From: Rhodomicrobium sp. R_RK_3
GTDB taxonomy: Bacteria > Pseudomonadota > Alphaproteobacteria > Rhizobiales > Rhodomicrobiaceae
DNA: 64,000 nucleotides
Reading direction: 5' to 3'
NCBI RefSeq assembly: GCF_002198715.1
Contig: NZ_MWLK01000037.1
Span: 32,001-96,000, forward strand
This document shows positions 63,724-64,000 of the stretch, piece after piece. The number at the start of each line of letters is the position of its first letter. The stretch's first letter is position 1. A program made the translations under genes and the position numbers. The notes under the pieces were generated by a model. It searched no databases, was not told the DNA's origin, and saw only the letters and a list, made by a program, of their open reading frames with translations.

Positions 63724-64000
63724 GGCGCAGCCCGTCGCGGGCGTGCCGCGCCGCTTGCTCTGGAGCCGCGCGGAGGTCGTCAGCCTCAGGGACGACACGC
63801 CGCGCGTCCGCAGCCTGACGCTGGCGGTCGCTGATTGGCCCGGCCATCTCGCGGGCCAGCATGTCGATGTCCGTTTGACCGCCGAGGACGGCTACCAGGC
63901 GCAGCGCAGCTATTCCATCGCCTCGCCGCCCGAAGCGCCCCTGCTGGAGCTGACCGTCGAGACCATCAGCGACGGCGAGGTGTCGCCCTATCTCACCGGC
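63716..64000 (+). CDS. FAD-binding ferredoxin reductase-type oxidoreductase (partial, C-terminus beyond window)
   Basis: The first 95 codons of a flavoprotein reductase; the gene continues past the right edge. The FAD-binding beta barrel is visible: WPGHLAGQHVDVRL, then the flavin motif RSYSIAS, then a strand LLELTVE. GTG 63716 starts it, overlapping the molybdoenzyme stop by 8 nt in another frame. The NAD(P) domain is out of view. It is the probable electron partner of the sulfite oxidase-like protein. Confidence 0.85.
   Translation, partial: MTEAQPVAGVPRRLLWSRAEVVSLRDDTPRVRSLTLAVADWPGHLAGQHVDVRLTAEDGYQAQRSYSIASPPEAPLLELTVETISDGEVSPYLTG

Overview
The window is GC-rich, densely packed bacterial chromosome. 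Gene content and order point to an alphaproteobacterium, probably in the order Hyphomicrobiales (Rhizobiales): CoA pyrophosphatase-DUF6111-CCA transferase; prs-rplY-pth-ychF; mdh-sucC-sucD-sucA-sucB-lpd; a small BMFP/UbiK protein divergent from lgt. I cannot name a genus. No rRNA, tRNA, CRISPR array, insertion sequence or phage gene is visible. The accessory content is catabolic and regulatory.

Layout. 1-6.8 kb: housekeeping genes (partial MoxR ATPase, Nudix, cca, proC, YbjN, UbiK-like, lgt, MidA-like methyltransferase). 6.9-13 kb: pgeF, a lipoprotein with an internal duplication, prs, rplY, pth with a long low-complexity tail, ychF. 13-20 kb: MipA/OmpV porin-like protein, cytochrome P450, then a minus-strand pair made of a dCache/HAMP sensor without an output domain and a pentameric ligand-gated ion channel homologue, then a retropepsin-RimK fusion. 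20.4-24.2 kb: biotin ECF transporter parts (bioY, bioN, no bioM) translationally coupled to an AMP-forming acyl-CoA ligase and a thiolase that lacks the usual second catalytic cysteine. 24.3-30.4 kb: a two-component system with a DegP protease, a secreted trypsin-like protease with a peptidoglycan-binding domain, and a DUF1194 protein. 30.7-40.6 kb: the TCA operon mdh-sucCD-sucAB-lpd, with a complete VapBC-type toxin-antitoxin pair sitting exactly between sucC and sucD. 40.6-45.8 kb: GH65 phosphorylase plus HAD mutase, and divergently a class I aldolase plus a phosphatase. 46-49.6 kb: a fused 5-oxoprolinase. 49.8-60.6 kb: a nine-gene co-directional block that I read as a sulfoacetate utilisation system. 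61.1-64 kb: a CPA2 antiporter and a sulfite-oxidase-like molybdoenzyme with the start of its flavin reductase.

The main candidate system is the 49.8-60.6 kb block. It runs tctC-tctB-tctA (tripartite tricarboxylate-type uptake), an acylating sulfoacetaldehyde dehydrogenase (SauS), the beta and alpha subunits of an ADP-forming acyl-CoA ligase paralogous to SucCD, a TAXI-type solute-binding protein, a secreted Sel1-like protein, and xsc. The predicted flow is sulfoacetate uptake, sulfoacetyl-CoA, sulfoacetaldehyde, then acetyl phosphate plus sulfite. The ligase beta gene appears to start at CTG, in a CTGA overlap where its neighbours use ATGA. Two further unusual pieces are the sensor/ion-channel pair (15.7-18.2 kb) and the toxin-antitoxin insertion inside the sucCD operon. 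Every function here is read from sequence motifs and family knowledge; no search was run.
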